NCBI GenBank assembly: GCA_024280015.1
Contig: JAJRQY010000066.1
Span: forward strand, 1-56,119
DNA: 56,119 bases
Direction: 5' to 3'
Origin: Actinomycetes bacterium
GTDB lineage: Bacteria > Actinomycetota > Acidimicrobiia > Acidimicrobiales > SZUA-35
Below the pieces are notes generated by a model. That model did not search any database, was not told where the DNA came from, and saw nothing but the letters and a program-made list of their open reading frames with translations. This document shows, piece after piece, positions 1 to 8,202 of this stretch (its first letter is position 1; the number at the start of each line of letters is the position of its first letter). The translations under genes were made by a program, and so were the position numbers.

Positions 1-254
1 AGCCATGTTGAGTCTGAGCGTGCCCGGTCCAGTTCGAAGACTCGTTCTTTTCGTCCTGCGGCGAAGATTGGGATGAGGGCGGCGTCGCGGCTTTCTTGAA
101 GCTTGTTTGCGGCCAGGATTTGGTCGCGGATTTCTTGGCGGGTGCAGTCTTGGGTGCTGTTGGTTTGTAGTTGGGTGAGGCTGTGGCGTATTTGGTTGAG
201 GAGTTCGCAGTGGGTGTTGGGTGGTTTGGTTTCTGGGTCCGCCGTTTGAATCAT
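1..254 (-). CDS. HNH endonuclease of the DUF222/13E12 class, N-terminal part only
   Basis: An open frame starts at ATG 254 and runs out of the window, giving 84 residues. The helical, polar N-terminus ends with the pattern DRARSDSTW, which resembles the start of the DUF222 domain found in actinobacterial HNH endonucleases of the 13E12 repeat family; the HNH domain would lie outside the window. The start is supported by a complete promoter 7 nt upstream with a LexA box inside it, so the gene should be DNA-damage induced. Family assignment rests on a short stretch and on the SOS context; the reading frame itself is convincing. Confidence 0.55.
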   Translation of the reverse strand, partial: MIQTADPETKPPNTHCELLNQIRHSLTQLQTNSTQDCTRQEIRDQILAANKLQESRDAALIPIFAAGRKERVFELDRARSDSTW

Positions 255-260
255 GTTTCC

Positions 261-289
261 AATATATCGAACAACTGTTCGGCTTTCAA
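261..289 (-). promoter_or_regulatory. SOS promoter with LexA box for the HNH gene
   Basis: Read on the minus strand: -35 TTGAAA (289-284), a 17-nt spacer, -10 TATATT (266-261), then 6 nt to the ATG at 254. The spacer holds CGAACAGTTGTTCG (268-281), which fits the actinobacterial SOS box CGAAC-N4-GTTCG exactly. LexA bound there would block RNA polymerase. The transcript would be leaderless. Confidence 0.85.
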
Positions 290-341
290 CCGTTGCTGGA
301 TATATTTAAAAGAAGGTAGATGTGAATCACTAGATACGAGG

Positions 342-857
342 TCATGCACTCCACATTTCGAGCAGGCGCTCGAGCGATCGGGTTGCCGCTTCCGCGTCTC
401 CCGTGGCCAGAACTTCAATCAGCAGTCCACGAGTCGCCGCAACACCGAGTCGCAGCTCATCGTCGTTGGTATCGACGCCCAGTCGATTGGCAATGTCAGA
501 TGACAACTCAACCCAGGGTTCGGTCAAGCCCTCTCCTCCGGTAATGGCGACACACTCGAAGAACAGGCGGACGAACGGCAACATCTCCGCTGAGGACACG
601 GTCTGCCACAACAGACGAACGAGGTCAGTTGGATCCTCAACCTCGTCTGCTAGTTGTAGCAACAAGTCACGTTGGGCTGACTCAGTCGCCTCAACAATGG
701 CTGACACCATCCCGGCCCTGGACCCAAAGTGATAGATGAGCATTCGATGACTTGACCCAATAGCCGTGGCCAACTGGCGCAGGCTTCGATCCGCCAGTCC
801 GCTGGCCGCAGCCTCCTCGACAATTCTGGCCAACAGCAGTGCCCGGGGATCTTCCAT
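342..857 (-). CDS. TetR/AcrR family transcriptional repressor
   Basis: This 171-aa protein has an N-terminal helix-turn-helix of TetR type (roughly residues 8-52, with SLRQLATAIGSSHRMLIYHFGS as the core, recognition helix ending in the typical YHFGS) and a helical ligand-binding C-terminus. It is divergent from an SRPBCC protein, and an 18-bp perfect palindrome lies between the two genes, so it most likely represses itself and the SRPBCC gene, and possibly the MMPL transporter beyond. A TAGGCT -10 box 7 nt before the ATG suggests a leaderless mRNA. The ligand is unknown. Confidence 0.9.
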   Translation of the reverse strand: MEDPRALLLARIVEEAAASGLADRSLRQLATAIGSSHRMLIYHFGSRAGMVSAIVEATESAQRDLLLQLADEVEDPTDLVRLLWQTVSSAEMLPFVRLFFECVAITGGEGLTEPWVELSSDIANRLGVDTNDDELRLGVAATRGLLIEVLATGDAEAATRSLERLLEMWSA

Positions 858-879
858 GTGGTCCAGCCTATCTCACCAC

Positions 880-897
880 GTGTACCATATGGTACAC
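880..897. promoter_or_regulatory. Perfect 18-bp palindrome, probable TetR operator
   Basis: GTGTACCATATGGTACAC reads identically on both strands. It lies 23 bp upstream of the tetR start, over the tetR -35 region, and 38 bp upstream of the probable SRPBCC start. Size, symmetry and position in a divergent tetR promoter region are those of a TetR-family operator. Confidence 0.85.
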
Positions 898-934
898 TTT
901 GCTCACTGGACCAGACGAAGTTGAGATCAAGATC

Positions 935-1357
935 GTGAGAATCGAGAACACAGTTACCATTGCCGCACCAATCGAGAAGGTCTGGGACATCACTCTGGAC
1001 GTCGAGAAGTGGCCCGACCACACCCCCACCATGACCTCCATCCAACGGCTGGATAGTGGCCCTCTCAAGGTCGGCTCGAAGGTTCAAATCAAGCAGCCAG
1101 GTCAGCGGGCCAAGACCTGGACCGTCACACTGGTGGATCCCCCGACAGGCTTCGCCTGGAGTACGAGGATGGCGGGCACGACCTTGACGGCGACACACCT
1201 GCTTACGCCAAGTCAGACGGGGACCACGAATTCCCTTCGGGTAGATCTTGAAGGGCCCCGCAAGGTTGCGCTCGGGGCCATGCTCCGACGCCCAATCCTG
1301 AGCGCGATTAGCAAAGAAAACGAAGGGCTGAAGGCGGCAGCCGAGGGCGCTAGCTGA
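935..1357 (+). CDS. SRPBCC (START/polyketide cyclase-like) family protein
   Basis: From GTG 935 the protein is 140 aa and begins MRIENTVTIAAPIEKVWDI, the standard first strand and helix of SRPBCC ligand-binding folds; IEKVWDITLDVEKWPDHTP is the conserved early helix region. The fold binds hydrophobic ligands in a deep cavity. The frame stays open upstream to 839, but that part overlaps the tetR gene and the palindromic operator, so the GTG is preferred; a TTG at 899 is possible. It is probably controlled by the divergent TetR protein. Substrate unknown. Confidence 0.8.
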   Translation: MRIENTVTIAAPIEKVWDITLDVEKWPDHTPTMTSIQRLDSGPLKVGSKVQIKQPGQRAKTWTVTLVDPPTGFAWSTRMAGTTLTATHLLTPSQTGTTNSLRVDLEGPRKVALGAMLRRPILSAISKENEGLKAAAEGAS

Positions 1358-1445
1358 GCACCGCCCAGTCAGGTCGAGCGATTCACCCAATCTGGCTGGG
1401 GCCTTGCTAACTGCCCGTACCCGTTTTGGCCTTGAACTCTGCGGA

Positions 1446-2855
1446 CTAACTGAAGTAGAACATCACGTCACCTCGGGTGAGCTCTCCTTGACGAATCTTG
1501 GCGAGCCAATATTCAAAACCCCCCGGCTCCGCGGTCCGTTCCATCACATTGGTATAGATGAGATGGACAAACTCCTCATTACTAAGCGAACCATACGTCA
1601 GTTGAAACTCCGCACTAGTGGAACCATCATCAGGAAAACCCAACCGCAACCACAGAACCGGTGCAGTCAGCGCCAGTAAGAACGCGGTAACACCAATGGC
1701 GTAGGCCCAGGCGTGCTTTGACACATGCTCCCCCCAACGCTGCCAGCCTCGACTGACTGGGGCTGGTCCAGTCGCTTGACCTCTTCGACGACCCAGATGG
1801 CCAACAGCCAGCCGGTTGATCCAGCCCCCGGCCAGGCCAAGGAAGGCGGGAAGGAGGGTGATGGAAGCAATCACCATGATCAAGACTGTGACCGAGATAG
1901 CCACCCCAGCGGCGGTCATGAAGGGAACCCCTGCCACCGAGAGTCCGAGAATGGCGATGACGACGGTGCCGCCGGCAAAGACAACGGCTTGGCCCGCGGT
2001 CGCAACCGCTCGACCAACAGACTCTTCCACTGTCATGCCGCGAGCCAGAAACTCACGATGACGGGTCACCAGGAACAAGGCGTAGTCAATGCCAACCCCG
2101 AGGCCAACCATGCTGGCCATTTGTGGGGCGAAGCTCGGAATCTCGATGACGTAGGTCACCAGTGACATCGATGTGACTCCAAGAGCCAGGCCAAACAGGC
2201 TCATGCCAACGGGTAGTCCCATGGCAATCAGGGAGCCGAAGGCCAGCAGCAGGATGACGACGGCTGCGATCAGCCCAAGCATCTCGCCCGTTCCTGTCTC
2301 GGACTCGGCAAACATGAAAAAGAGGCCACCGCTCAACTCGACCTGGAGCGAAGAATCGTCCCTGGCCTCAGCAGCCATCTCTTGCAGATTGGTCAGGTCA
2401 CCAGCATCCAGTTCTTCAACCACTGGATGCTGGATACGGATCAGGGCAATCCTCCCATCAGGAGAAACCAAGCTCTGGGCCACCGCTAGCTCGGGGTCCT
2501 CAATCAATACCCCGGCCGGATCGGTACTGCCCAGGACGTTGGGCAATCCCATCACCCTGGCTTGAACCGCAGCCAGCTCGGCTTGGGCTTGAGGCGAGTC
2601 GAAGAACGTCTCCTGCGGATCCAAGGGGGTGAGAACGACCAGCGAATCTAGACCGGCCGACTCTGACTTGGCGGTTGTCAATAAGGCCAGTGCTTCGGAT
2701 GAGTCAAGACCTGGAGCGTCGAAGGTGTCCTCGAGCTCACGCCCAAATGTCACGGACGAGCCAACGACAACAACCGTGACCGCCAGCCATATTCCAATGA
2801 CCGTCCACGGTCGGCGGGCCGCGAACCTCCCCAATCGGTACAACAGATGAGACAT
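1446..2855 (-). CDS. Half-length MMPL/RND-type transporter fused to a DUF4214-like tail
   Basis: The first 418 residues follow the N-terminal half of MMPL transporters: TM1 (about 18-37), an extracellular porter domain, TM2-TM6 with the GLGVGIDYALFLVTRHRE motif, and TM7. Just after TM7, where the second porter domain should start (LRLGFPDDGS), the sequence switches to about 51 residues of DUF4214 type (FVHLIYTNVMERTAEPGGFE, YWLAKIRQGELTRG) and stops at an amber codon. Normal family members are about 700 aa or more, so the second porter domain and TM8-12 are missing. AAAGGAAG is the ribosome binding site. It is divergent from a two-component system. Transport activity is doubtful. Confidence 0.8.
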   Translation of the reverse strand: MSHLLYRLGRFAARRPWTVIGIWLAVTVVVVGSSVTFGRELEDTFDAPGLDSSEALALLTTAKSESAGLDSLVVLTPLDPQETFFDSPQAQAELAAVQARVMGLPNVLGSTDPAGVLIEDPELAVAQSLVSPDGRIALIRIQHPVVEELDAGDLTNLQEMAAEARDDSSLQVELSGGLFFMFAESETGTGEMLGLIAAVVILLLAFGSLIAMGLPVGMSLFGLALGVTSMSLVTYVIEIPSFAPQMASMVGLGVGIDYALFLVTRHREFLARGMTVEESVGRAVATAGQAVVFAGGTVVIAILGLSVAGVPFMTAAGVAISVTVLIMVIASITLLPAFLGLAGGWINRLAVGHLGRRRGQATGPAPVSRGWQRWGEHVSKHAWAYAIGVTAFLLALTAPVLWLRLGFPDDGSTSAEFQLTYGSLSNEEFVHLIYTNVMERTAEPGGFEYWLAKIRQGELTRGDVMFYFS

Positions 2856-3044
2856 GCCGTCTTCCTTTTACTGGTTTCCTTGTTCATGACTGCTTCCGCG
2901 AGCATGAACGGTCGGATCCTCATTCTGAATGGGCAGTCCGTTAGGCGAATCAACGATTTGGCCAGTTCTGCCTCGTCCAAAGTCTCGATCTCGAGTTCCT
3001 ACTTTCGGCCGATGAATTCGGCCTAGTCGATTTCCTACAATGGC

Positions 3045-4259
3045 GTGGTGACCCCAACCTTCCTCCATTCCCTCCTCCAGGAGCCTGCTGTTCCAGACCC
3101 GCCCAAACGGGTATGGCGTGATTGGGCCATTCTCGGACTGCTGCTGACCAGCGCCGTTCTGGAGGGCATCTTCCGAACCAATCTGGTGTGGAGACCGTTC
3201 TCGCTGGTCTTTGGTGCGGCCCTGGTGGTTCCTCTGATGTGGCGGCGAACGAGTCCGCTGCTGATGATGCTCGTCACCTTCGGATCCATCTCCCTGGTTG
3301 AGATCGTTGCCCTACTCAACACCGACGAAGCCATCGGGCTCTACACCACGGCCAGCATCTTGCTCTTTCCCTATGCCGTGTTCCGCTGGGCTTCAGGGCG
3401 ACACATCGCCATTGGCCTGCCGCTCATGCTCATCATGTTCAGCATTGGGTCCATTCGGGACTATGCGAGTGTGGGCGAAACCATTGGCGCTCTCGTCTTC
3501 TTCTCGTTTCCGGCCCTGTTGGGTGCCCTGGTTCGCTATGCAACTACCGCACGGTTCCGACAAACCGATCAGATCAAGGCACTGGAACGGGAGCGGCTGG
3601 CGCGAGAGCTGCATGACACCGTTGCCCATCATGTCTCAGCCATCGTCATCCAAGCCCAAGCGGGAAGAGTGGTCGGACAGACCGATCCGAGCGCCGCTTT
3701 GAAGGCACTCGAAGTCATTGAGGACGAGGCAGCACGGACTCTGAGTGAGATGCGCCTCATGGTTGGAAGTCTTCGCGGCGACGAGGAAGCCGACTTTCGT
3801 CCCCAGCCCGTGCTGGCCGACATCAAGTCGATGGCGAGCACCATCGGCGGACCGGGACATGTACAGGTCGATCTGCTAGGCGACCTTGAAGCTCTACCTC
3901 CGACTATCGAGGCCACCATCTATCGACTGGCGCAGGAGTCGGCCACCAACGCTGTCCGCCACGCCCGAGGCTGGACACGCGTAACCATTACAGTCACCGG
4001 TGGCGCCGATGGTATCACCTTGCTGGTCACCGATGATGGCCAGCCCAGTTCTGCAACTCTGGACGTCAACGGATATGGGCTTATCGGAATGACAGAGCGA
4101 GCAGCCCTAGTCGGTGGCACGCTCACCTATGGACCCGACCAAGGATCAGGCTGGTTCGTCCGAGCCGAACTTCCCCGGGACCCAAGGGCACTGAGAGCAA
4201 CCGGAGCAATGAGCGCTGCTGGGGCGAACCGCGGGACCAAGCAGGTGACATCACGATGA
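3045..4259 (+). CDS. Sensor histidine kinase, HisKA_3 (NarX/DesK) type
   Basis: The protein has 404 aa: several N-terminal membrane helices (about residues 25-170), a HisKA_3 dimerisation domain with the phospho-accepting histidine in RLARELHDTVAHH (near residue 190), and a C-terminal HATPase_c domain with QESATNAVRHA, DDGQ and GYGLIGMTER boxes. The stop overlaps the start of the response regulator by ATGA, so the pair is translationally coupled. TACAAT at 3036-3041 lies 6 nt before GTG 3048, which may be the true leaderless start; GTG 3045 is the alternative. It is divergent from the MMPL gene, a plausible target. Confidence 0.93.
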   Translation: MVTPTFLHSLLQEPAVPDPPKRVWRDWAILGLLLTSAVLEGIFRTNLVWRPFSLVFGAALVVPLMWRRTSPLLMMLVTFGSISLVEIVALLNTDEAIGLYTTASILLFPYAVFRWASGRHIAIGLPLMLIMFSIGSIRDYASVGETIGALVFFSFPALLGALVRYATTARFRQTDQIKALERERLARELHDTVAHHVSAIVIQAQAGRVVGQTDPSAALKALEVIEDEAARTLSEMRLMVGSLRGDEEADFRPQPVLADIKSMASTIGGPGHVQVDLLGDLEALPPTIEATIYRLAQESATNAVRHARGWTRVTITVTGGADGITLLVTDDGQPSSATLDVNGYGLIGMTERAALVGGTLTYGPDQGSGWFVRAELPRDPRALRATGAMSAAGANRGTKQVTSR

Positions 4260-4912
4260 GCATTCGTGTTCTTCTCGCCGATGATCAGGAGCTGATTCGC
4301 ACGGGACTCCGGATGATCCTTGATGCCCAGCCCGGGATTGATGTGGTTGGTGAAGCCGCGGATGGGCGAGAAGCCGTCCAGCTAGCCCAGAGCCTGCGAC
4401 CCGATGTCTGCCTATTCGATATCCGGATGCCCAACATGGACGGCATCGAGGCCACCAAACTCTTGGCTGGACCAGACGTCGACGATCCAATGGCGGTGGT
4501 GGTCATCACCACCTTTGACCTGGATGAGTATGTGCACGGTGCGCTCAAGGCTGGGGCCCGGGGCTTCTTGCTCAAGGATGCCGGCCCCGAGCTCTTGGTC
4601 CAGGCGATCGATTCCGCCGCTAACGGCGATGCCCTTATCGCTCCAAGCGTCACCGTTCGCCTGCTGGCCCAATTCTGCAGCGCCAGCGAGTCACTGGAGC
4701 CAGTGCAACCAATTGAGGCGTTAACCGAACGAGAAGAAGAAGTTCTGCTCACCGTGGCCAGCGGACTGACCAATACTGAAATTGCCGGGCAGTTGCACAT
4801 CAGCCTGAGCACAGTCAAGACTCACCTGACCCACCTCATGACCAAGCTGGCCGCCCGCAATCGGGTCGAGATCGCCATGTGGGCCTACGAGACTGGGCGA
4901 ATCAAGACCTAA
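4256..4912 (+). CDS. Response regulator, NarL/LuxR family
   Basis: A 218-aa regulator with a receiver domain (acidic D9-D10, phospho-acceptor D55 in LFDIRMPNMDG, conserved K in LLKDAG) and a C-terminal LuxR helix-turn-helix (about residues 150-210; LTEREEEVLLTVASGLTNTE). It is the cognate partner of the kinase whose 3' end it overlaps by 4 nt. It likely acts as a dimeric transcription factor; the target genes cannot be read from the sequence. Confidence 0.95.
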   Translation: MSIRVLLADDQELIRTGLRMILDAQPGIDVVGEAADGREAVQLAQSLRPDVCLFDIRMPNMDGIEATKLLAGPDVDDPMAVVVITTFDLDEYVHGALKAGARGFLLKDAGPELLVQAIDSAANGDALIAPSVTVRLLAQFCSASESLEPVQPIEALTEREEEVLLTVASGLTNTEIAGQLHISLSTVKTHLTHLMTKLAARNRVEIAMWAYETGRIKT

Positions 4913-4936
4913 GCTCCGACTGAATGGGCTCTGACA

Positions 4937-6142
4937 CTACTTCAAGGCGTAACGCCAGACGGCAAGCAAGCCGAAGGCCAACGGAGGTAGCAACCAATTT
5001 GTCGGACCGAAGAACGTCCAAATTCCTAGAGCCAACAAGGCAAGAACCGCCAACCAACGAAGGCGCTTCACCAGGGCGAAGTAGATGCCGCTCAACACCC
5101 AAGCCAGCAGCAAGAGGAGTTGCGCAGCGAGGGTGATGGAGAAAAGGATCGGGATGCTCTCGGCTTGAGACACCGCCTCTTGCCATTCTTCATCACCAAC
5201 GAGGTGAAGCAGCGGTAGTGCGTCTTCCGCCGATCGGCCGTAGTGAGTGTTGCCACGCAGTTCGCCAGCCGACAACCGATAGACCAAGTCATCGTGGACC
5301 CAAACAACGCTGGCGTACTCGCCGTCACCACCAATGGTGATCGCCGATTGACCGACAACCGGCGACTCGGTCATGCGAACTTCGGTTGGTCCTCCTTCAC
5401 GCTGTGAGAGCAGTCGGGCTACCCAGAGCCAGACTCCTTCGCCATTGTGGAGTGCTGCCTCCCAGGTGACGGTGTCACTTCCTTCTTCAAAGCCAAACTC
5501 CCAGCCAAACCTCTGCTGCTCGAGCGGGTCGTCTTGGAAGCTGGCGACCTCGACCAGACCACTGTCCGCACTCAGGATCCATGCCCCGTTCTCCTGGCTC
5601 AGCTGGTTGGTGAATTCCTCCAGCGGGGTGTCTCCCAGATTGGCTCCCCACGGGCGAAAGCCGCCACCTTGCAGATTGTCAATGCCAATGATCGGATTGT
5701 TGAACGGGTCGGTGGGATCGGCGAATATCTGCGAGCTTGTCGTACGCCCGAAATAGCCGCTGGGATCGACCGACTCCGCCCGGAACTCTTTGGCGTCAGG
5801 ATCAAATGGGCGGCCTACCAGTTTCAGATCCATGCCTTCAACCAGGATGTGGTCGACATCCAGAACCGGATCCCTATCGGTCACCACGTCCGGGTCCCGA
5901 TCCGGCTCGGTGCTTTGTGCAACATCAAGTTTGGTCGGGCCAGCAGATGGTATGGCTTGCAGGATCACTAACCCGGCGACGAGTACCGAAAGGGTTAGGG
6001 CCAGTCGTAGCCACACCTTTGAGTCTGGGCGCCAGCCGTTGGATGCTGGTGCAGATTGTGGCTGGGCCGCAGCCCAGACGTTTGCGGCCCCTCGGGTCGT
6101 GCCACGTTGGGCTCGACGCTCCAGCAGGTCGTTGTTGCTCAT
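4937..6142 (-). CDS. Membrane protein coupled to ECF sigma factor, possible anti-sigma factor
   Basis: This 401-aa protein has a cytoplasmic N-terminus of about 42 residues, one TM helix (about 44-65), an extracytoplasmic domain of about 250 residues without a recognised fold, and two or three TM helices at the C-terminus. Its start overlaps the stop of the ECF sigma factor gene (ATGA), the arrangement typical of sigma/anti-sigma pairs, and the short cytoplasmic head could bind sigma. No zinc-binding anti-sigma motif (HxxxCxxC) is visible, so the anti-sigma role is inference from position and topology. Confidence 0.7.
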   Translation of the reverse strand: MSNNDLLERRAQRGTTRGAANVWAAAQPQSAPASNGWRPDSKVWLRLALTLSVLVAGLVILQAIPSAGPTKLDVAQSTEPDRDPDVVTDRDPVLDVDHILVEGMDLKLVGRPFDPDAKEFRAESVDPSGYFGRTTSSQIFADPTDPFNNPIIGIDNLQGGGFRPWGANLGDTPLEEFTNQLSQENGAWILSADSGLVEVASFQDDPLEQQRFGWEFGFEEGSDTVTWEAALHNGEGVWLWVARLLSQREGGPTEVRMTESPVVGQSAITIGGDGEYASVVWVHDDLVYRLSAGELRGNTHYGRSAEDALPLLHLVGDEEWQEAVSQAESIPILFSITLAAQLLLLLAWVLSGIYFALVKRLRWLAVLALLALGIWTFFGPTNWLLPPLAFGLLAVWRYALK

Positions 6143-6666
6143 GCGTTGTCCTCGCTGATTGGAATGAGGTCTGGTTGCAGGATGCGTCGGAGCTGTTTTC
6201 GTGCCCGATGGGCCCGCTTGCGCACCGCCGAAGGGGTGAGTCCCAGCTCCTGAGCGATCAACGCGTGGGGTTGGCCTTCGACGTCAGCCAGAAAGATCAC
6301 GGCCCGGTCTAGGGGCGCAAGTTCATCAAGGACTGCCAGGTCCGAGGGATAGTGATCAGATGATGATGATGCCGAAGCAAGCTTGGGGAGAAGGCGCCGG
6401 AAGGTTCCAGCTCGGCGACGCTGGTTGCTCACCGAATTGACGATGGCCCGCTTCAGGTACGCAATGGGCTTGTCGAGTTCGGACAAATCATGACGTCGCA
6501 GGGTCGCGGCCAAGGCGTCTTGAACCAGGTCATCGGGCTCCATATCCAGGTCAGCCACCACCGCAGCAAAGCGCCTCAGCCGCGGATACAGGTCAGCAAA
6601 GATCTCGAAATCGCTCAGTTGCGGCTCGGCTGACCCTTCCGACTCCTGATGCTCCCACCTGCTCAT
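6139..6666 (-). CDS. ECF-type RNA polymerase sigma factor
   Basis: The protein is 175 aa from ATG 6666; an alternative TTG at 6684 adds six residues. Region 2 is seen in FADLYPRLRRFAAVV and DDLVQDALAA, and region 4 in LDRAVIFLADVEGQPHALIA plus the recognition helix TPSAVRKRAHRARKQL. There is no region 3, as in ECF factors. The gene is followed by an overlapping membrane protein. Target promoters are unknown. Confidence 0.9.
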   Translation of the reverse strand: MSRWEHQESEGSAEPQLSDFEIFADLYPRLRRFAAVVADLDMEPDDLVQDALAATLRRHDLSELDKPIAYLKRAIVNSVSNQRRRAGTFRRLLPKLASASSSSDHYPSDLAVLDELAPLDRAVIFLADVEGQPHALIAQELGLTPSAVRKRAHRARKQLRRILQPDLIPISEDNA

Positions 6667-6728
6667 GCCCCTATGACACACCAACTACCTAGATTGTGAC
6701 AAGAAGTCGTGCCCAGATCTTTGCTTCA

Positions 6729-6775
6729 CAGTCTTGACTAACTCAGTCATAGCTGGCTCAGTCTTGGCTAGATCA
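6729..6775. repeat. 15-bp degenerate tandem repeat at a gene end
   Basis: Three 15-bp units start at 6729, 6744 and 6759 (CAGTCTTGACTAACT, CAGTCATAGCTGGCT, CAGTCTTGGCTAGAT), followed by a partial CAGTCC that runs into the stop codon of the acyltransferase gene. The array fills most of the gap between that gene and the sigma factor gene. Confidence 0.75.
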
Positions 6776-8098
6776 GTCCTTGTCGACCTCGACCGGAGCC
6801 AGCGAACGGCCGATCGGGTTGGCTTTCAGGTCCAGGTGCCACACCAGTGTGGTCAGGGTGAGGCCGATGACGATCTTGGTCGGTGAGCCACCGGTCCACA
6901 GCTTCACCCCTGCGGACAAGAGCGCGGCCGAGATGAGCATCTGGATCATCGATCCCTGGTACGGCGCCTTGGCCGCAAACAGACCTTGCACCTCGAATCG
7001 TTTGACCAGGCTGAGAGTGGCCATCAAGATGACGAAGCTCAATCCGATCAGCGGTGTCTTCTGGATCCACCAGGCACCGGTTCCAACATCTGCGGTTGGC
7101 AGGCCACCGGTGAACAACAAGATCACACCGGCAACTACCGCGGCAGAGAAGTGCCACAGATAGACGCTCATACCCACCCCGCCGAGCATGGCCACCGTCT
7201 TGAACGAGGCCACCGACTTGCCCAACCAGGTGTTGATGTAGGGGGCAAGCACTAGGGCGGTGGCGCAATAGGCCAGGCCGAACAGCATCAGGGCAATGGA
7301 TGGGGGGTGGGTTGGATTGAAGGTCTCCTCCCCATCATTGACCATCGATGCTCGCCACGGTCCAAGCTTGACCACGATGTAGGTCACAGCCCACAAGATC
7401 GGGGCGATCAGAACCAGCAACCTACGATCGGGCAACAGGCCGTCCTTCCAGGCAAAGCCGAGGATCTGGAAGATGAGCCAGCCAATCACCCAGTTGACGC
7501 CATGAATGTAGGGAACACCGACCATGCCCAAGATCTCGAACAGGGTGAAGGCCGAACCAATGCCCAGAAAGAACATAAGCGGGTTCTGGCGGAACAGGGG
7601 AAGGGTGATGGGGGCGATGGCGGTGTCGATGGTGTAGTTGGCCAAGAACCAGAGGGGAATGGCGGCCGCGGCCGCGCCGAGAAAGGCCATGTCGCCAATG
7701 CCAACCACGGCGGCAACGGCCAGGACCACAATCCACAAATACGCCAGGATCATGGTCGGCAACATCATTCGCCGCAACCGATTGGCCACCCAATCCTGGG
7801 GACGCCCACCCTTGCGGTTGTGCGAGTCAAGCGAGACCGCTGAGGAGAAGCCACCAGCTAGGAAGAACAGTGGCATGACCTGCAAGGCCCAGGTCACCCA
7901 AGCCAAGGAGTAGTCAAACTCCAAGGCGTTCTTGGCCACCAGAGCGCCGTCACTGTCCTTGAAAACTGCGATCGCCATCCAATGACCAAAGGCAACCGCC
8001 ACCATGGCCGTTGCCTTATAGAAGTCGACCGCCCGGTTACGGTCGGCTTTGACTTCGGAGATCAGATCACCAATATCTAGGGTTTCGTTTGCGCTCAT
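6773..8098 (-). CDS. Membrane acyltransferase, acyltransferase-3 family
   Basis: The 441-aa protein has about ten TM helices and begins with the family signature RNRAVDFYKATAMVAVAFGH, in which the histidine after TM1 is the expected catalytic residue; VMPLFFLAGGFSS and RRMMLPTMILAY are also typical. Members transfer acyl groups from acyl-CoA to sugars, lipids or antibiotics at the cytoplasmic membrane. The acceptor cannot be predicted and the neighbours do not point to a pathway. A GAGGGCGGCC stretch may serve as ribosome binding site. Confidence 0.85.
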   Translation of the reverse strand: MSANETLDIGDLISEVKADRNRAVDFYKATAMVAVAFGHWMAIAVFKDSDGALVAKNALEFDYSLAWVTWALQVMPLFFLAGGFSSAVSLDSHNRKGGRPQDWVANRLRRMMLPTMILAYLWIVVLAVAAVVGIGDMAFLGAAAAAIPLWFLANYTIDTAIAPITLPLFRQNPLMFFLGIGSAFTLFEILGMVGVPYIHGVNWVIGWLIFQILGFAWKDGLLPDRRLLVLIAPILWAVTYIVVKLGPWRASMVNDGEETFNPTHPPSIALMLFGLAYCATALVLAPYINTWLGKSVASFKTVAMLGGVGMSVYLWHFSAAVVAGVILLFTGGLPTADVGTGAWWIQKTPLIGLSFVILMATLSLVKRFEVQGLFAAKAPYQGSMIQMLISAALLSAGVKLWTGGSPTKIVIGLTLTTLVWHLDLKANPIGRSLAPVEVDKD

Positions 8099-8202
8099 GG
8101 GGCCGCCCTCGTTCGATCGGTTTCGCTACCCATCGGCACAACTAGCGCCAAACGTGAGACACCCGGCACAGAGTGCCCAAGCCGCGACCCAGTTTCGGGC
8201 CC

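Noticed and set aside
650-1390. 246-aa minus-strand frame across tetR and the SRPBCC gene
   Set aside because: It covers the palindromic operator and runs opposite the SRPBCC gene; its sequence has no domain pattern.
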